A stretch of 18,190 bases of DNA from JBFLVN01 sp040758475 (GTDB lineage: Bacteria > JAGRBM01): assembly GCA_040758475.1 (NCBI GenBank), contig JBFLVN010000039.1:1-18190 (forward strand). Direction: 5' to 3'. Position 1 is the stretch's first letter; each line of letters opens with the position of its first letter. The translations under genes and the position numbers were made by a program. Under the pieces are notes generated by a model. The model did not search any database and was not told the DNA's origin. It saw nothing but the letters and a program-made list of their open reading frames with translations. This document shows, in pieces, positions 1-10,300 of the stretch.

Positions 1-2
1 AA

Positions 3-149
3 TTTTCCTACGCCGGGGCCGTCTTCGCCCTCTATGCGGCGGGGCGGGTCCAGCCACTTGTGGCCGCTTCGGGCGTGACGGACCTTCTTTTCGGCGTGGC
101 TTTCGCCCTTTCGTTTTGGCGGACGAGGGAGCCGGGTGAAAATCGTTGA
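3..149 (+). CDS. C-terminal fragment of a small membrane protein (5' truncated by window edge)
   Basis: An open frame enters at the left edge and stops at TGA 147-149, giving 48 residues. The peptide starts FSYAGAVFALYAAGRVQPLV and ends in SFWRTREPGENR. It has two hydrophobic stretches (about residues 3-13 and 18-40) followed by a short charged tail, as expected for the last helices of an integral inner-membrane protein with the C-terminus in the cytoplasm by the positive-inside rule. There are no catalytic motifs, and I do not recognise the family. A 19-bp palindrome (144-162) overlaps its stop codon. Codon choice (G/C-ending third positions) matches the neighbouring genes, which supports real coding. 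The start and total length cannot be known from this window. Confidence 0.55.
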   Translation, partial: FSYAGAVFALYAAGRVQPLVAASGVTDLLFGVAFALSFWRTREPGENR

Positions 150-162
150 GCACTGCTCAACG
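144..162. repeat. Perfect 19-bp palindrome overlapping a stop codon
   Basis: The arms CGTTGAGCA and TGCTCAACG flank a single central C. As RNA it would form an 8-bp stem with an ACT loop. It overlaps the TGA (147-149) of the upstream gene. No clean U-tract follows; the T-rich TTATTTTCC starts about 9 nt later. It therefore looks more like a dimeric repressor operator than a canonical intrinsic terminator, though a weak terminator is possible. Confidence 0.6.
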
Positions 163-214
163 AACTCGAATTATTTTCCTTCCGAAAAATTGAGAATTGC
201 CGAAAAGTGGTCTA

Positions 215-241
215 TTCTTGTTCTCCGAAAGAGAACAAGAA
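215..241. repeat. Perfect 11-bp inverted repeat with 5-nt loop
   Basis: Arm TTCTTGTTCTC (215-225), loop CGAAA (226-230), arm GAGAACAAGAA (231-241), with no mismatches. It lies in the gene-free stretch upstream of the PAS membrane protein. Neither strand has a U-run after the hairpin, so it is not an ordinary terminator. It could be an RNA leader hairpin or a protein-binding site. Confidence 0.6.
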
Positions 242-258
242 GGCGCGGGAAATTGGGC

Positions 259-282
259 GGGGCCTTTTGGTGAGAAGGCCCC
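259..282. repeat. Perfect 8-bp GC-rich inverted repeat (extendable to 10 bp)
   Basis: Arm GGGGCCTT (259-266) and arm AAGGCCCC (275-282) enclose TTGGTGAG. One T-G wobble and one further T-A pair could lengthen the stem to 10 bp with a GGTG loop. It is the third inverted repeat within 140 bases and the closest to the PAS gene. No U-tract follows (CTGACTCG), so a 5'-leader structure is more likely than a terminator. Confidence 0.5.
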
Positions 283-332
283 TGACTCGATCGCATCGTT
301 GTTTGGGGGACGTAGAAAAGGCCGCCGTTCCC

Positions 333-1328
333 ATGGGCCGCTGGCAAGTCAACCTGGTCGAAAAACCTTCCCTCGATCTCTACGTCCGGATCACCCTCGG
401 CGCCGGGCTCTCGCTCGGGCTCCTCTTGCTCGGGACTTATGGCGCACCGCTCGCCGTCGGCCTTTCCTTCCTGGCCTACGCGCTCGCGCACCTCTGGTGG
501 CGGGGCAAGGTGGAAGGCCGCTCCCGTCGGCTCCTTCGCCTCGGGCAGATCGCGGCCGACGTGGGGGCGCTCACGTTCCTTGTCTACCTGACGGGCGTCC
601 ATACCTCGCTGGCCGCCGCCTTCTATCCCATCATCATCTTCGGCACCACGTTCCGCTGCGGCGTGCGGGACGGGAAGTTCACCCGGAAGCTCGCCAACTA
701 TTCATACCTGGCGCTTCTGGCAGCGACCTACTTCGGGTGGCTCACCTACGATCCTTATGTCGAGGGGCCCATCAGCCACCTCGAATTCCTCCAGCGCTAC
801 CACACCCTGTTCCACGGCCTTCCCCACTGGATCGCCTTCGCCCTGGCGGCGGGGGCGGTCGTGAGCGGGAACTACTTCACGTGGCTCTTCGCCGCCAACC
901 TCGTCCTGGAACGGCAGGCCGCCATCCGCGATTTGGAAGACAGCGAGGAGCGTTTCCGGGCCCTGGCCGACGCGAGTTCCGAAGGGGTCGCGTTTTCAGT
1001 CAAGGGGCGGATCGTGGACGCCAACAAGGCTTTTTGCGATCTCTTCGGGTGCAGTTACCAGGACACGATCGGCGCCTTCGCCTTCGATTTCGTCGCGCCC
1101 GAGAGCAAGCCTTTGATCCTCCAAGGGCTTCTCCAAGGCCGTTCCATCGGGCCGCTTTCCGTTAAAGCCCAGCGTCCTGATGGCGGGGCCTTTGACGCCG
1201 AACTCGTCTGGCGCCCCCAACCTTACCGGGGCCATGTGGCCAACGTGATCACGGTTCGCCGCGTGAACACCAGGGACCGCCTCGGAAAATCGCGCCTCGC
1301 CTCCCTCGCCGTGCAGCTGAGGGGATGA
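333..1328 (+). CDS. Multi-pass membrane protein with a C-terminal PAS sensor domain and no output domain
   Basis: 331 residues from the chosen ATG. About six hydrophobic segments fill the N-terminal half (roughly 18-35, 39-55, 73-87, 92-107, 120-138, 165-188). A short linker with the SEERFRALADASSEGV motif leads into one PAS domain (about 204-310), including a typical PAS core (GRIVDANKAFCDLFG). In this family PAS domains sense ligands, redox state or light and normally pass the signal to a histidine kinase, GGDEF or cyclase domain. Here the protein stops about 20 residues after the PAS, and no continuation is visible in other frames before the convergent gene at 1378. The membrane part loosely resembles the N-terminus of RpfC-type sensors (inference). 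The start is uncertain: no good Shine-Dalgarno precedes 333. The frame is open back to GTG 207, but that extension is hydrophilic and overlaps two inverted repeats, so I reject it. Confidence 0.8.
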   Translation: MGRWQVNLVEKPSLDLYVRITLGAGLSLGLLLLGTYGAPLAVGLSFLAYALAHLWWRGKVEGRSRRLLRLGQIAADVGALTFLVYLTGVHTSLAAAFYPIIIFGTTFRCGVRDGKFTRKLANYSYLALLAATYFGWLTYDPYVEGPISHLEFLQRYHTLFHGLPHWIAFALAAGAVVSGNYFTWLFAANLVLERQAAIRDLEDSEERFRALADASSEGVAFSVKGRIVDANKAFCDLFGCSYQDTIGAFAFDFVAPESKPLILQGLLQGRSIGPLSVKAQRPDGGAFDAELVWRPQPYRGHVANVITVRRVNTRDRLGKSRLASLAVQLRG

Positions 1329-1377
1329 CCTGGGCCGCGCGCGTGATCCCGCCGTTTTCCGATTCGAATTCCCTTGC

Positions 1378-4300
1378 TTACGGCATCACGAAAAAGACGT
1401 CCGCGTCGCTGCTCGCCATTCCCGTGGGCTCGTCCCGGAACGCCGTCCCGTCCCCTATCCGGATTAAAATAATCCGCCAGAGGTATTCGCACGGCGTCCC
1501 GCCGCAATCGTTGGGCAGGGCCTGATCGCCGGGGACCGTGACCGAGCCCGAGGTCGTGGCGGGGAGAAGGACCGAATAGAACACCTGGGTTTCCGTCCCG
1601 TCCAGCAACTGGACCCAGAGGCCCTGGGCCGTAGTGGGGGCGCCCGTCCAGGCGAGGGTGGGCGTCTGGTCGGTGATCTGGATGCCGGGCTCGATCCCGT
1701 CCTCGTCGGTCTGCGGCGTGAGGGCGGGGAGCTGGCCCGAGTCGAACCGGTACCAATGGAAGGACGGCGTGACCACGTGCGATCCGTCGTCGATCGCGTA
1801 AGTCATGAGATGGTCGCCCACCGTGGAAAGATCGGCTTCGGGCCCGGCGCTCTCGTAAATGAAACTCCCCGGGTCCTGGGGGTCCGGGCCGAGCGCCACG
1901 CCGAAGGCGGTGTCCGGTGAATCGTCCGCGTCCACGGTGAGCACATCACCGTCGTCATCCTCCGGGCGGATCTGGAACTTCGCCAGCAAGCCGCCGCTCG
2001 TCGTTATCATTTCGAAATCGCCCGGGCCGAAGAGCCGGGGCCTGGAGCCACCGGCCGATGAAGCGGTCGTAAAATCCACCGCGTGGGGGCTCATGGCGAT
2101 TCCCTGGGAATCCTGGAGGGACGAGGTGAGCGTCAGGGTGTAGCTGGTCGAGGGTTCGAGGCCCGGGCAGCGGAAGTTCGGGAAGGTGTCGATCGAGAGG
2201 CGGCCGCCGTCCTCCGTCTCCACTTCGAATCCCTTGACCGGCGCGCCCGTCACCGTTTCGACGAGGGATACGTCGGAGGAATCGAGCGTCGCCCGGTTGA
2301 GGTACCGGGCCGCGGGCGGGGGCGGCGGGGCGGCCGGATCGATGAAGTCGAACCAGGCCGAGAGGGTGGAGGCGCTCACGTCGGCCGTGCCCGAGGCGAG
2401 GAAATCGGGATGGGACGTGGCGGGATTGACGATCATGCCGCCGGAATTGGAAGAATTGGTGGTCGTGAAGCTGAAGACGTAATCGGCTCCCAGGGGGTTG
2501 CCAGCCGTGTCCTTGACGCCGAAGGGCCCTGAAGGAACCGTGATCTCGATCGCCTCGTCGGCGGGCCAGGAGTCGTTGGGGATGATGAGGATGACGGGAC
2601 CGGCGAAGACCCCGTATTCCAGGTTAAAGGTCGTGGTGCCGCTTCCGGTGATTTGAATGAGGGAAAGGATATCCGGCGAAACGTACTCGGAGAGGGCGAT
2701 GAAAATCCCCGTTTCGCGGGAGACGCCCGTCGCGCTGTCGGCGGGATAAGTGGCGAGTATCTCGGGCGCTACCGTTTCGCCGGAAGTGTCCAGGGTGATT
2801 AGCGAGAAATCCTCTTGCTCCGGTTCGAACCAGTTGCCGGCCACGTCCTGGACGCCTTGGAGCTCCAGGCTGTAACCCGCACGCGGGTCGAGGGCCGGGG
2901 AGAAAGTCAGCTGGATTTCCCGGGGACCGAGCCACTCCAGCGTGATCCCATCGCCGGGGTTCGGGGGGCTGCCGAAGCCATCCACCTGATCGTCGCGCGC
3001 GTCGTTCAGGGATTCGAGGAAGACGCGGCCGCTGCCCACGTTCATGTCCTCGTTGAAGTTGAAGACGAGGGTACTCCCGTCGAAGCCGTCGAAGGCAGAA
3101 TAGAAGATGTCAGGAGCGGTGTAGTTGAGGAGCGGCCTCGTGGCGTCGGCGGCCGTCGAGAAGAAAGCCGAGTAGGAGGCGGCGAGATTTTCCGCCCCCT
3201 GCGTCTGGGCGCTCGGGTCCACGTAGATCTCGTAGGGGGCGTCTTCTTCCAGGAGGTCGTCCGTCTCGGCTCCGGCGGGCGCCGTCGTGTCCACGGAAAA
3301 AGTCAGAATCGTATCGTCCGGGCTCCAGAAGAATTCCATGGGCACGGAAAGGCCGAAGACGTCGAACAGGGTGACGGCCGCTTCGGTCGTCGTGTGGTCC
3401 ATGGGTTCGGAGAACACGATGCGCACGTTCTTCCCGAGGGGGACGCCTGCCGTCCCCTCGGAGGGGTCCGAAGAGACGACGAAGGGCCCCTCGACGCAGC
3501 CATCGGGCGGGTCGATGCCGTCGGGTGGCACTTCGTTGTCCACCCGATCGCCGTCGCACACGCCGTCGTCGTTCGTGTCGGGATCGTTCGGATTTCCGCC
3601 GAAGGCGAGCTCGTTCCCCGTGCATGGCGGGACCGTGATGCTTCCGTCGCAGAGGGAGTCGTCATCCGAGTCCACGTCCGCGGGGGAGCCCCCCTGGTAG
3701 AACTCGTTCCCGGTGCAGGGTGCCACGAGGACGTCGCCGTCGCACAGGCCGTCGCCGTCCGTATCGACGTTGTTCGGATCGCTCTCGCCCGCGTCCACGA
3801 GCGTGTTGCCGTTGGCGTCTTCCACGTCGTCGGGCAGGCTGTCGCCGTCCGTATCGGCGCCGATCGTAACGCTCGCCACCGCCTCGAAGGGCTGGCCCGT
3901 GCAGCGGATCGTGACGGTGGTCCCGCTGCCGTAACCGGCGTCGTGGGATCCTTCCTCGATTTCGTTTTCCAGTAGCTCATAATCCGGGAAGCCCACGGCC
4001 TCGAGCACGCACCGGCTCGCGCCGCGCGTTTCCCACGCGACGATGTTCGTCGTGAGAACCGTGAAAGTGTTCACCCGGTTGTGGGTGGGCAAGTAATGGC
4101 GCCCCGCGTCCACGTCGCCGCCCGATCCGGGGGTGGTGTCTTCGTCAAGGGGGGAGGGGGCCATGGCGGTCGTCAGGTTGCGCCAATCGTAGGGTGTGGT
4201 GGAGAAGGCCGCGTCGGCCGCCGCGTCGTCGCCCAGGTCGATGCAGGCGCTTCCCTGATCCAGGAACAATTCGCCCGAAGCGGCCGGGATGAAGGGGTCG

Positions 4301-7300
4301 GAAAAGATCTGTTGGTTGCCCAACCCCAGATCCGTCTCACTGCACGAGTTCGCCGTGGTAGCGGTACCCGAAACGTCGGAGGCCGTGTCGGCGCCGCTCT
4401 TGTCCACGTTTCCCCAGAACACCGAGTTGGTGACCGTGATGGTGCCCCCGCCCTCGGAGACCCCGCCGCCGTCACCCGTCCCGTCGTCGTCCGAATCGGC
4501 GGCGTTGGCGCTGAAAGTCGCGTTGGTGAGCGTCACCGTCCCGCCGTTGGCGTAGAGGGCGCCGCCGTCCGCCGCGGCTTCGTTCCCGGAGAAAGTGACA
4601 TTGACGAGGCTTGCGTTGCCGCCCGAAACGGCCAGCGCGCCGCCGAAGCTGGAGGGGGCGGAATTGCCCGTGAAAGTCGCGTTCGAGAAAGAAGGCGATC
4701 CCGAGAGACTCCGGAAGGCGCCGCCGCCGGCGGGCGCCGTGTTTCCGGAGAAAAGGGCGTTGACGAACGCGGGATCACCCATGTTGAAGAACGCTCCGGC
4801 GGTGTTGCCCGAGAAGAGAACCGTATTGAACTGAGATAGTCCGGAGGCGTTGTGGAATGCGCGGGCGCCCGAATTTCCGGTGAATTCCACCCGGGAGACG
4901 GTGAGTCCGCTGGCGTCGTTGAACATGCCGCTCCCCTGGGCGGCGGCGTTGTTGCCGGTGACGATCAGGTTTTCGAGGGTAAGATTGAGGGTCAAGCTGT
5001 TGTAGATGCCGCCACCCGCGTCGTTGGGCGACACGCCGGCCGCGTTCCCGGCCGTGACGGCGAAACCGTCCAGCCGGGCGTTCGAGGCGGCCACGACCAC
5101 GTGGTAGCTGTCGTCGGCCGTAAAGGTTCCCGAGTCGTCCTGGTCGCCGGAGAGAATGGCGGGATTGGCGAAGGGATCGCTCCGCTCGGCGACGGAGCCT
5201 TCCGTCCCCACAAAGCCGCCGTAGTACTCGACGCCGTCGGCCATGGTGAGGACGGTCGCGGTGGCGCTTCCCGCCTTGTAAGTCCCTTCCGCCACCCAGA
5301 CCTGCTGTCCGGCGGATAGCTGGGCCGGAACGGGAAGGGTCGTATAGGCGTCGGCCCAGTTGGACCCGTTGTTGGCGCCGGCGGCCGTGTCGTCCACGTA
5401 GACGACCTGCTGGCCGGTACAGGGATCGAAAGGAATGATCCCGTCCGGGGGGCTTTCGTTGTCCGTTCGGGGGCCATCGCAGAAGCCATCGCCGTTCGTA
5501 TCGGGATCGACGGGGCTCGTTTCGCCCGCGTCCAGCACGCCGTCGTCGGTGGCGTCCTCCTGGCCGTCCGTGAGCGAATCATCATCGCTATCCGTGTCGG
5601 CAGTGGGGTTGGAACCCCAAATGATTTCCACGCCGTCCCGGAGGCCGTCGTCGTCTGAATCCGGGTCCAAGGGGTCGGTGGGCGGGCCGCTGAAGTAAGT
5701 GTCTTCGAAATCCACCGCGTCGCAGGGATCGGGTGGATTGATCCCATCGCCGAATTCGTTGTCGAACCGCTGGTAGTCGCAGAGGAGGTCGTCGTCCGTA
5801 TCCGGGTCGATCGCGTTTAGCTCGAAATTGAGCGGCTCGAAGAGGCCGTCCAGGTCGAAATTCTCGAAGTCATCCGTGAGACCGTCGTCGTCCGAGTCGG
5901 AATCGAAGGGGTTGGAACCGTAGGCCAGTTCGTCTACGGCCTGGATGTTGTCGAAATCCGGATCGCCGTTCACCAGGATATCCGTGAACTCGGAGACGGG
6001 CCCCAGAATGCCCTGGCAGGTAAGGGTATAGGTCGTATCTTCCGCGGGGCCCACGGAGTAACCGGAAAAGCTCGGACCCACGATCATCGGCCCCGTGCCG
6101 TCGTCCAAGATGCAGGCGGCGGCATTGAACGCTTCCCAGTTGAGGAAATCCAAATCCCCATAGGTGATCGAGCCCGAATCAGCGTAGAAGAAGGAGATGG
6201 AGACGGGCGGGTTCACGATCACGTTGATTTCCGCGTAATCCCCGACTTCAACGCCGGTGCAATTGAGGCTGTAAGTGACATCGGTCGTCGGGGTCGACGA
6301 GTAGGTTCCCGAAGGAATCGCCGCCGGGAAGACGCCGTTTTCGGAGTCGTAGAATTCGCAGGAAACCGCGTTCTCCGTGGTCCAATCGACATCGACGGGA
6401 TCGCCAAAATTCACCGGATTGGGAGTGGCCGTAAAGGAGAGAATCCGGGCCGGGTCCACAAACACGGTGGTGTCCGCGCTCACGGGGCCATCCACGCCGT
6501 CGCAGGCCAAGGTGTAGGTAGTCGTCGCCGTGGGGCTTACGAGAGTGTTCCCCGTGGGGACGCTCGCAGCCCCCACGCCGTTGTCGATCTGGCAGTTCGT
6601 GGCGTTGGGGCTGATTTCCCACGAAAGCGTGGCCGAATCGCCCGAATTGATCCCCTCCGGCGGATTCGCGGCGAACTCGACGATCCGGGTGAACGGCGGA
6701 TAGTGGAATCCCCGGTCGATGTCGTTCGTGCCGGGTCCGTCAGCGTCCAATCCGCTATCGGAGCGGGTTGTCAGGTCGTACCAGGCGAAGCCGAATCCGG
6801 CCGCGATCGCCTCGTCGCCCGAGTCCACGCAAGCGGTGGAGGCAGCCTCGCCATCCAGACCCGCATGTTTGAGGAATAGCTCGTTGTCCACGGTGAAGAT
6901 GAAAGGATTGTCCGCGGTGGGATTGAGGTTGATGTTCCCCACTCCCGCGTAGCCGTCCGCGATGCAGGTGAAGGTCACGGCGGGGCTAAAGCCGTTGGCG
7001 ACGATTTCGTTTCCGCTCAGGAGTACCGCGTCGCCCCAGAAGACCGAATTCGTCACATCGAGGGAGGCGGGACCGGAATCGAGTCCGCTATAAAATGCTC
7101 CGCCTTCGAGATTGGCCGAGTTCGAAAAGAACGAAGCATTCGTTATTACAGTTTGCGCGTCGGTTTCGGAAACGGCGCCGCCATTGTTGGAGGCGTAATT
7201 GCCGAAAAAAACCGCATTGATGAGCGTGAGGGCCGACGCGGAATTGTAAAGTCCGCCACCGCTGCCCTCCGGATGCCCGTTTGTGAAGAAATCGTTAGCC

Positions 7301-10300
7301 TGATTCTGGAGGAAGCGGGAATTTTCCAAGGACAGCGTGCTGGACCCCGCGTAGATCGCGCCGCCCGTGAGGCCTCCGTTTCCATAGAAAGTCATGTCCA
7401 AGAGGGTGGCCGTCGTGTTGTCGACGAAGAGTCCGCCCCCCAGCGATCCCGCGTTGCCCAAGAAAATGGTGCTCGAAAAGGAGTGCATGGTAGGAAGGGC
7501 GCTCGACAGGGAAAGTCCCCCGCCTGCGCCAAACGTGAGGTTGTTTTCGAAGACAGTGTTCACGACGTTCAGGGCCGCGGGTCCCTCGTAATACACCCCT
7601 CCTCCGCCGTCCGTTCCCGTGGAATTGTTCTCCACGGCCGTGTCCGTGAGAGAAAGCGTCGAGTTGAGCGAATAGATGCCGCCACCTGCCCAGGAAGATT
7701 CGTTGCTGGAAATGTTGCCGTCGGTGATCGTGACGGTGGAGCCGGTGCCGATGAAAATACCGCCGCCGTTCTGGTTGAAGGCCCTGTTAACGTTGATCTC
7801 CGTGTCCGTGAGGGTGAGCCCTGAATTGCTGGCGTAGATGGCCCCGCCGCTGGTCAGTGCCACGTTGTTGAAAAAGGTGCAATTGGCGATGGTCACGCCG
7901 GCGGCGTTGACGGCGTAGAGCCCTCCACCGAATCCATTGCCACCGCCTTGGTCCGTCGGCGCGCCGTTGATGACGGTGAACCCGTCGAGGCGCGTGCCCG
8001 AAGCGGCCACGACCACGTGATCGGCCCCCGTCGTGAGGGACCCGAGATCGCTGCCGTCGAAATCGCTCCCGCCGTTCAGCACGCTCGTTCCGTAGTTGCG
8101 GGGTTCGAGCGTGGTTTCTCCGCCTTCGAAACCTCCATACCAGGAAGTATCTGCCGGCATATTGAGCACGTAGGGCTGGATGTTATCGCCCTGGGCGCCA
8201 TAAAAGCCGTCGGCCACCCAGATTTCATCGCCGGGCTGGGCCACGGCCGCGGCCTGATAGATTTCCGGGAAAGCGTTGGTCCATGAGATGCCGTCACCGA
8301 AGGTGGGCCCCCCCGCGTCCACGAACCAGCGGCCCGTGCACGGATCGGCCGGGTCGATGCCGTTCCCGTCGTTGTCGCTCCGGGGGGCGTCACACAGACC
8401 GTCGTCGTCCGAATCGGGATCGGTGGCGTCGGTTTCTCCCAAGTCCACCACGGTATCCACGTTGGGATTTTCTTCCCCGTCCGTCAGGTTGTCGTCGTCC
8501 GAGTCCTCGTCGATGGGGCTGCTTGGGCCATTGGTCCCGGCGTAGGCGTATTCGATGTTGTCGTTCACGCCGTCGGCGTCCGTATCCGGATTGGCGGCAT
8601 TGGTCTCGGTTCCGTCCCAAAGGGAATCGCCGTTTGCGTTCTCGTCGCCGTCGGGCAAGGTGTCGCCGTCCGTATCCTGAGCCAGGGGATCGGTGGGGTA
8701 GAGGAATTCGGAACCGTCGCCGACGCCGTCGCCGTCCGTGTCCGCCAGGAGCGGGTTGGTTACTTGCCGCTGCTCGCTGTCGTAGCAAAGCCCCACCACG
8801 AGGGCTCCGTCGCACAGGCCGTCGCTGTCTGTGTCGATGAGGATCGCGCTCGTCTCACCCGCATCCGCCGTCCCGTCCTTGTCGGCGTTTTCCACGCCAT
8901 CCAAAAGGCCGTCGTTATCCGAGTCTGTGTCGTTCGTAAGCGATCCATAGGCCGTCTCCGCCGCGTCGGAAACGCCATCGCCGTCCGTGTCGGGGTTGAC
9001 GGTGACCGTCACGTCCTGGTTCACCGTGTCCGAGCCGTCGGTGCAGGAGAGCGTGTAGGTCGTGGTCGCGGCGGGGGAAACCGGAAGGGAAGAGCCCGTG
9101 GCCGAGACGGCCCCGATCCCTTCGTCCAGCGTGCAGCCCGTGGCGTTCTGGACGGACCAGACGAGGAGGGAGCTTCCCCCCGCGTTGATGGTCGTGAGGG
9201 TCGCGAAGAAAACGGTGATCGAAACCCCCGTGCTGGCGGGAATGACGGTCACGATGCGCTCTTCCGTTACGGGCCCGGCGGGGCCTTGGCAGGTGAGCGT
9301 GTAGAGGGTGGTGGCCGCGGGGGACTGGGTGATGGAGCCGCTCGTGCCGGTGGCGATGGTGGTGGCGCCCGCTTGGAGGGCGCAGGAGGTGGCGGCGTTC
9401 GCCGCCCAATCCAGGTCCGTGCTGCCTCCTTCGCCGATCGTATCGGGAGTTGCCGTGAAGGACGTGATGCTGACGGCCGTGCCCGGCGTCACGGTGACGC
9501 TCACGCTGCCCGTGTCCGAGGCGCCGCTCGGGTCCTTCACCGTGTAGCTGAAGGTGACGGGGCTTCCGCTTGGATGGATGGGCGTGAAGGTGATGGTGTC
9601 GTCCGGATTGATGACGGCCGCTCCGCCGGGGGAGGGGGCCGTTACCGAAGTGACCGAAAGGGCTCCGGGCAAGTCGTCCACGTCCGTGTCGTTGGCAAGG
9701 ACGCCGATCGTGAGCGGCGTGACCGAATCGGTCGAAAGGCCGCTCGTGTCGTCTCCCGCGACGGGCGCGTCGTTCACCGCGGAGACGGCGACCGTGACGG
9801 TACCCGTGTCCGTGCTGCCGAGCGCATCCCGCATCAGGTAGGTGAAGGTTTCCGTCCCGTTGAAATCGGTGTCCGGCGTGTACTGCACTTGCCCGGCGGA
9901 GAGGACGGTCGATCCGTTCGGGGGCTGGTTGACGCTAAGGAGTGTCTTCGTATCTCCCGCATCCACGTCCGTGTCGTTGGCGAGCACGTCGATGAGGACC
10001 GGGCCGCCCCCCTCGGTGGCGCCCGCCGCGTCGTCCGCCGCCGTTGGCGCATCGTTGGCGGAGGTGACGGTGAGGGTCACGGTCCCCATGTCCGTATCTC
10101 CCGAGGGATCGCGGACCATGTAGGTGAAGGAATCGCCGCCACTGAAGTTCTCATCCGGCGTGTAAGTGATTGTCCCGTTGCCGTTGATCTCCACCGTGCC
10201 GCTCGTGGGGCCGGTGGTGCTTTGCACGGTGAGGAGGGTGTCGTCCGGGTCCGTGTCGTTGGCGAGCACGTTCAGGGTGATGGCCGCGTCTTCCGGCGTG

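Noticed and set aside
207..332. N-terminal extension of the PAS protein to GTG 207
   Set aside because: The added residues are hydrophilic with no family resemblance, and the stretch contains two strong inverted repeats.
2815..4839. Further plus-strand open frames of 250-390 codons inside the giant gene
   Set aside because: Shadows of the repeat-rich coding sequence; no recognisable domains, promoters or ribosome binding sites.
3493..8994. Short near-repeats at DNA level, rich in GTCGTC, suggesting a satellite or CRISPR-like array
   Set aside because: They are the reverse complement of codons for Asp-rich TSP3 motifs; unit lengths vary and there are no constant repeats with unique spacers.
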